Of a stretch of DNA of 64,000 nt, positions 60,020 to 64,000 are shown in pieces. The stretch is from the NCBI GenBank assembly GCA_019637095.1, contig JAHBWG010000007.1:1-64000 (forward strand). The letters are read 5' to 3'. Every line of letters starts with the position of its first letter. The stretch's first letter is position 1. The DNA is from Sandaracinaceae bacterium. Its GTDB lineage: Bacteria > Myxococcota_A > Polyangia > Polyangiales > Sandaracinaceae. The position numbers and the translations under genes were made by a program. Under the pieces are notes generated by a model. It had not been told where the DNA came from, did no database searches, and was given only the letters and a program-made list of their open reading frames with translations.

Positions 60020-61032
60020 TCGCGGCGCGCGCGACGCTGCTCGTCGCCGCGCTCGGCTGCGCCTCGCCGGCCGACGGCGCGCGCGCCGAGATCGTCGGCG
60101 GCGCGCCCGACGACGCGCACCCCGCGGTCGTCGCGGTGATCAACTGGGACCGCGCGGCGGGCGGTGGGCTCTGCACGGGGACGCTCATCGCGCGCGACGT
60201 CGTGCTGACGGCGAAGCACTGCGTCTGGCACCGCGACGGATCGGCGCACGCAGAGACGGCGTTCGATCGGCTCGAGGTGCGCGTCGGGCCGCACGCGGTC
60301 AGCGACATCGTCGAGACCATCGGCGTCGTCGAGGTGTCGAGCACGCCCGGCGCGTACACGGTGGCGCGGATCCGGGAGGGGGACGACCTCGCGCTCCTGC
60401 GCCTCGCGCGCCCGCTCGACGGCGTCACGCCGCTGGCCGTCGCGACGTCGCTCCCGGCGGCCGGCGCACGCGCGACGATCGTCGGCTACGGGTTCATCGA
60501 CGCGACCGCGCCCGACGTCGGGCGGCGCCATGCGGGCTCGACCGAGGTCGTCGAGGTCGGCACTCACCTCGCGCGCACGCTCGGCGAGAGCTGGACGTGC
60601 CAAGGAGACAGCGGCGGGCCGCTCCTCGCCGAGGGCCGCGTGGCCGCGGTGACGAGCGCCGGGATGGGCGGCTGCGTGCGCGACGCGTCGCACCTCTACA
60701 CGCTCGTCGCGCCGCACCTCGCGCTCGTCGAGCGCGTCGCGCCTCCCGCGTGCGTCCCCTCGACGGAGACCTGCGACGGCACCGACGAGGACTGCGACGG
60801 CGTCGTCGACGAGCACGCGTGCGACGCCGACGGAGGCGCGCCGCGCGAGCCGGGCGACGGCGGCACGTCGAGCGCCGACGCCGGCGCCGCACCGTCGAGC
60901 GCGGGGTGCGCGAGCGCGCCCGCCCGCCGCTCGCCGTGGTCGCTCGTCCTGGGCGCGTGCGCCCTCCTCCGCCGACCGCGGTCGACACCTCGCCGCTCCG
61001 CGCCCTCGCGTCGGAGCGGGCACGGGCCGTGA
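60016..61032 (+). CDS. Trypsin-like serine protease with MopE-like motif and MYXO-CTERM-like tail
   Basis: A 338-residue protein starting at GTG 60016 (GTGA overlap). The S1 protease domain (about 28-240) has all three catalytic residues: His in LTAKHCVW, Asp in DDLALLRLAR, Ser in CQGDSGGPLL. Next comes ETCDGTDEDCDGVVDEHAC, the MopE/myxo-type metal-binding motif, then a Gly/Asp/Ala linker and a tail GCASAPARRSPWSLVLGACA with RRPRSTPRR, resembling MYXO-CTERM. The signal peptide is ATLLVAALGCASP, and the Cys could be lipidated. The overlap with the next gene puts all three on one transcript. Confidence 0.88.
   Translation: MIAARATLLVAALGCASPADGARAEIVGGAPDDAHPAVVAVINWDRAAGGGLCTGTLIARDVVLTAKHCVWHRDGSAHAETAFDRLEVRVGPHAVSDIVETIGVVEVSSTPGAYTVARIREGDDLALLRLARPLDGVTPLAVATSLPAAGARATIVGYGFIDATAPDVGRRHAGSTEVVEVGTHLARTLGESWTCQGDSGGPLLAEGRVAAVTSAGMGGCVRDASHLYTLVAPHLALVERVAPPACVPSTETCDGTDEDCDGVVDEHACDADGGAPREPGDGGTSSADAGAAPSSAGCASAPARRSPWSLVLGACALLRRPRSTPRRSAPSRRSGHGP
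60970..60990. promoter_or_regulatory. Palindrome site B, inside the end of the protease gene
   Basis: CGCCGACCG and CGGTCGACACC repeat the core of site A in the reverse sense. It lies 39 bp upstream of the vWA gene start at 61029, inside the preceding coding region, so it could control an internal promoter. A weak -24/-12-like GGCACGGGCCGTGA follows at 61019-61032. Confidence 0.35.
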
Positions 61033-61985
61033 AGAGCCGCGCGCGCATGCGCCTCGCCTCGCTGCTCCTCACCCTGCTCTGCGCCTGCGCCGGCCCGCGC
61101 GCGATCCCCCACGCAGCGCCCGACGGGGGCGCAACCGAGACGGACGGCGCAGCGACGACCGACGCGGGGCCGCCGCCGCCACCGCGGGACGCGGGCGAGC
61201 TCGAGGCGTGCCGTGCGGTCGACGTCCTGTTCGTGGTCGACAACTCCGGGAGCATGGCCGACCAGCAGGCGAGCCTCATCGCGAGCTTCCCCGGCTTCGT
61301 GCGCGGCATGCGCGAGCACCTCGCGAGTGCGCCGAGCTTCCACGTCGGCGTCGTGACGAGCGACGCGTATCGCGGCAACGAGGCGGGCTGCACCGACATC
61401 GGCGACCTCGTGACCACCACGGGCGGTCCCGCTTCGAGCGGGCGCGCGTGTGGGCCGTTCGCGTCCGGTGCGCGCTACCTCACGGACGGCGAGCCCGACC
61501 TCGACGGCCGCTTCGCGTGCATCGCGCAGGTCGGCACCGGCGGCGACGACGACGAGCGCGTCGCGCGCGCGCTCCTCGGCGCGGTCTCCCCCGCCCGGAA
61601 CGCGCCGGGCGCGTGCAACGCCGGGTTCGTGCGGCCCGACTCGCTCCTCGTCATCGTGATCATCTCGGACGAGGACGACGTGCGCGACGGATGCACGACG
61701 GAAAGCGGCTTCGAGCGCTGCCTGAGCTACGGCTCCGGCGGCCTCCCCGACGACTGGTTCGCCGAGCTGTCGGCGCATCGCGACCCCGCGAGCGTCGTCG
61801 TGCTGTCGCTGATCGGCCGCCGCGCCGGCAACCCCTGCGGCGCCGTCGTCGCGAGCCGCCTCCTCGGGTTCGCGCGCCGCTTCGGCGACAACGGCTACGT
61901 CGGCGACGTGTGCGCCTCGAGCTACGACGCGTTCTTCCGCGAGGCGCTGCCGGTGATCGGGAACGCCTGCGTCAATCTGATTTGA
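61029..61985 (+). CDS. vWA-domain lipoprotein
   Basis: A 318-residue protein starting at GTG 61029 (GTGA overlap), with an in-frame ATG at 61047 as alternative. A lipobox (LTLLCACAG) and an Ala/Gly/Thr/Pro linker lead to a vWA domain (about 60-300): VLFVVDNSGSMADQQA has the MIDAS motif, and IIISDEDDVRDGC and VVVLSLIGR fit the rest. The D-x-S-x-S motif is intact, so it can bind Mg2+ and a ligand. Cysteines are frequent (GCTDIGD, CTTESGFERC). It is the third gene of the esterase-protease operon. Confidence 0.85.
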   Translation: MKSRARMRLASLLLTLLCACAGPRAIPHAAPDGGATETDGAATTDAGPPPPPRDAGELEACRAVDVLFVVDNSGSMADQQASLIASFPGFVRGMREHLASAPSFHVGVVTSDAYRGNEAGCTDIGDLVTTTGGPASSGRACGPFASGARYLTDGEPDLDGRFACIAQVGTGGDDDERVARALLGAVSPARNAPGACNAGFVRPDSLLVIVIISDEDDVRDGCTTESGFERCLSYGSGGLPDDWFAELSAHRDPASVVVLSLIGRRAGNPCGAVVASRLLGFARRFGDNGYVGDVCASSYDAFFREALPVIGNACVNLI

Positions 61986-62063
61986 GCGCTCTGGGCGCGG
62001 CGTCGGTGACCGGGAGGCGTCGCGCAGGCGCGGCGCCGCGCCGGCCGATCGACGGCCGCTCGA

Positions 62064-62085
62064 GGTGTCGACTGCGGGAGACACT
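62064..62085. promoter_or_regulatory. Palindrome site C, upstream of the amidase gene
   Basis: GGTGTCGACTG and CGGGAGACACT share the core of sites A and B, with about four mismatches to a perfect version. It lies about 112 bp upstream of the -24 box at 62196, a normal distance for an enhancer-type site. Confidence 0.4.
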
Positions 62086-62195
62086 CGGAGCGACGCGCGC
62101 TCCGTGTCCAGAGTGCGGTCGGCGGGGCGTCGGATCGCGCCTCGACGGCGCGGCCTCGACGCCGCACTCGCGGGCCTCGGGCCGCGCGATGTACG

Positions 62196-62211
62196 TTGCA
62201 CGACGCTTGCA
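62196..62211 (+). promoter_or_regulatory. Sigma-54 (-24/-12) promoter for the amidase gene
   Basis: TTGCACGACGCTTGCA matches TGGCACG-N4-TTGCA except for one G in the -24 box. The predicted start is about 62222, 2 nt before ATG 62224. Site C lies upstream. Confidence 0.55.
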
Positions 62212-62223
62212 CTCGTAGGGGGC

Positions 62224-64000
62224 ATGCGTACTCGCGTCGTCGCCCTCCTCACCACGCTGCTCACTTCAGGCTGCATCCCCGCATCGCCGGGCCAGCAGCC
62301 CGCCCACTTCGACGAGGACCTCGGCGAGGAGTCGCTCTCCATCGAGGCGGTCGCCGAGGGCTTCGACGCCGAGGACGGCTGGCTCGTCTCCCCCGTCTCC
62401 GCGGCGCACGCGGACGGCGTCCGCCGCGTCACCGCGTTCGTCGAGCTGCTCGACGAGGGCGAGCTCGGGCTCGAGGCGCGCGCCGTCCACGCCGACGGCT
62501 CCACCGGCCCGTGGACTGTGCTCCGCACGAGCTGGGTCGAGGGCGTGATGCGCGTCGCGCTCGCGGACGTCGAGCCCGGGCGCGGCGGACAGCTCCGCGT
62601 GCGCGAGGCGGACCTCGCGCGGCTCTCCGTCCTGCGCTGGTCCGCGACCAGCCCCGACGAGGGCGAGCTCGACGCCGACGGCGAGGGCGACCTCGGCCTC
62701 TCGCGCGACGCGCTGCTCAGCACGCTGCGCCCGCTCGGCATCGTCGAGCGCACGGCCTGGCGCGCGCGCGCGACGCGCTGCACGAGCCGCGACGGCGCGC
62801 GCACCCGCATGGCGATCCACCACACGAGCTCTCCGTCGACCGGCGACGTCGCGGCCCGCGTGCGCGGCTTCCAGGCCTACCACATGGACTCGCGCGGCTG
62901 GTGCGACGTCGGCTACCACTTCCTCGTCGGCGCCGACGGCACGATCTACGAGGGGCGCCCGCTCGAGCTCGTCGGCGCGCACGTCGGCGGGCACAACACG
63001 GGCAACGTGGGCATCGCGCTCGTGGGCTGCTTCGAGCCGCGCAACTGCTCGCCCGAGAGCCGCTGGGGGAGCGCGGCGCCGTCCGACGCGATGATCGCCT
63101 CGACGCAGCGCCTCGTCGCGCAGCTCGCCGCGCACTACGGGATCACCCCGAGCGCCACGAACCTGCGCGGGCACCGCGAGCACTCGGGCCAGTCGACCGA
63201 CTGCCCCGGCATCAACGTGCTGCACCGCATCGCGGAGATCCGGAGCGGCGCGGCGACGCCGGCGCCAACGCCCACGCCGACGCCGACGCCCACGCCGAGC
63301 GCCGGCCGCTCGTGCACGCACAGCTTCGGCGCCGTGTACGCGAGCACCGCGTGCTCCGCGGGCTACCAGTGCTGCGACGGGACGTGGCGGACGCGCACGA
63401 GCGGCTGCGGCGCGTGCGCGTGCGTCGAGGAGTCCGGGCGCGTCGGCTGCACGCCCGGCGCGCCGGCTCCCGTCGAGCCGGTGCCCGCGGGCGGCCTCCA
63501 CGCCGGGCTCACCCTGCGCGGCTCGGAGATCCCGCGCGCGGGCCTCGCGAACACGACGCTCGAGCGCGCGCTCGGCGTCGCGGTCGAGCCGTACGGGACG
63601 GTCGTCACGGTCGGCGGCGCGCCGTGGGTGCGCGGGCGCGTCAGCCACTTCGGCGGCCCGAGCGACACCGGCGTGACCGCGACGGAGACCGGGGCGATCA
63701 CCGGCGAGCGGCTGCGCGAGCTCAACGACCCCGAGCGGCCGAGCAGCGCGACCCTGCGCGCGCGGCCCGAGGACTACTACTACGTGGCGATGCGGTGGGC
63801 GTACTCGCCCAACGGCCGGACGTTCTGGCGCGACGCGCGGCTCCTCGTGCAGAACCCCGCGACGGGTGCGCGCGTGGTGGTGCGCCCCGTCGACTGGGGC
63901 CCGCACACGCGCACGCGCCGGATCATCGACCTGTCACCGCAGGCGGTGCGCGATCTGGGCGTCGTCACCGACGCCGAGGTGGACGTCGCGTTCGCTGCGC
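62224..64000 (+). CDS. Peptidoglycan-recognition amidase lipoprotein with RlpA-like domain (partial)
   Basis: It runs off the window end; 592 codons are visible. Lipobox LLTTLLTSGCIP (Cys17). After a beta-rich region (about 25-180), the PGRP/Amidase_2 domain (about 180-335) has MAIHHTSSP (first zinc His at about 199), DVGYHFLVGADGTIYEGRP, VGGHNTGNVGIALVGCF, and the later zinc ligands H and C in GHREHSGQSTDCPG. All three zinc ligands are present, so it is likely an active N-acetylmuramoyl-L-alanine amidase. A Thr-Pro repeat (about 342-358) leads to a Cys-rich module and then a double-psi-barrel segment with VVRPVDWGPHTRTRRIIDLS, typical of RlpA. Such a fusion suggests hydrolysis of peptidoglycan of prey or self. 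Confidence 0.88.
   Translation, partial: MRTRVVALLTTLLTSGCIPASPGQQPAHFDEDLGEESLSIEAVAEGFDAEDGWLVSPVSAAHADGVRRVTAFVELLDEGELGLEARAVHADGSTGPWTVLRTSWVEGVMRVALADVEPGRGGQLRVREADLARLSVLRWSATSPDEGELDADGEGDLGLSRDALLSTLRPLGIVERTAWRARATRCTSRDGARTRMAIHHTSSPSTGDVAARVRGFQAYHMDSRGWCDVGYHFLVGADGTIYEGRPLELVGAHVGGHNTGNVGIALVGCFEPRNCSPESRWGSAAPSDAMIASTQRLVAQLAAHYGITPSATNLRGHREHSGQSTDCPGINVLHRIAEIRSGAATPAPTPTPTPTPTPSAGRSCTHSFGAVYASTACSAGYQCCDGTWRTRTSGCGACACVEESGRVGCTPGAPAPVEPVPAGGLHAGLTLRGSEIPRAGLANTTLERALGVAVEPYGTVVTVGGAPWVRGRVSHFGGPSDTGVTATETGAITGERLRELNDPERPSSATLRARPEDYYYVAMRWAYSPNGRTFWRDARLLVQNPATGARVVVRPVDWGPHTRTRRIIDLSPQAVRDLGVVTDAEVDVAFAA

Noticed and set aside
61019-61032. GGCACGGGCCGTGA as an independent sigma-54 promoter for the vWA lipoprotein
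   Set aside because: The -12 box reads GTGA, and the gene overlaps the upstream one by 4 nt, so operon transcription suffices; only mentioned as a weak possibility.

Overview
The window looks like part of a chromosome of a Myxococcota bacterium, most like the Sandaracinaceae/Polyangiales side of the phylum. The reasons are very high GC with strong G/C third-position bias, many secreted lipoproteins with Asp/Ala/Gly-rich linkers behind the lipobox, MYXO-CTERM-like C-termini, delta-60 repeats, and a dense set of Ser/Thr kinases, FHA proteins and sigma-54 activators. The lineage is inferred from these traits. I saw no rRNA, tRNA, prophage or CRISPR array.

Layout. 0-4.2 kb: end of a MYXO-CTERM protein, a DUF202 membrane protein, a lipoprotein, then a PLP island (pdxR-like regulator, pdxS, pdxT). 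4.2-8 kb: membrane protein, single-haem lipoprotein, Cys-rich lipoprotein, acetyltransferase. 8-13.8 kb: signalling module of FHA/sigma-54 activator, FHA protein and kinase-ATPase-TPR protein. 13.8-16.6 kb: accessory patch with a Uma2 nuclease, a WYL-regulator remnant, and an A/T-richer GIY-YIG nuclease with a partner gene. 16.6-25.6 kb: transporter, cell-envelope genes, a MoaD-like/BNR pair bracketed by two copies of a palindromic element, acyltransferases, and a pair of nucleotidyltransferases. 25.7-35.3 kb: lipoproteins, an NtrC-type two-component pair, and two divergent vWA proteins. 35.4-42.8 kb: Uma2, a STAND regulator, VapBC, a kinase, MsrB and a HAD enzyme. 42.8-44.3 kb: a PLP sulfur-amino-acid enzyme followed by a tandem hairpin array. 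44.3-54.2 kb: kinase/SpoVR/YeaH operon, divergent from an FHA/sigma-54 activator plus a large pseudokinase-kinase. 54.2-64 kb: secretome region with duplicated Cys-rich lipoproteins, a broken protease, an esterase/protease/vWA operon and a peptidoglycan-recognition amidase.

How it works together. Three places pair sigma-54 or two-component regulators with FHA or kinase proteins, and seven plausible -24/-12 elements lie in front of genes here. In six of those seven the predicted transcription start is 2-3 nt before the start codon. Many other genes have a TANNNT-like -10 box whose last base sits about 6-9 nt before the start codon, which suggests that leaderless transcripts are common. A shared palindrome near 58.8, 61.0 and 62.1 kb may tie secreted hydrolases and the amidase into one regulon.

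Start codons, promoters and functions were read by eye; no homology search was run.
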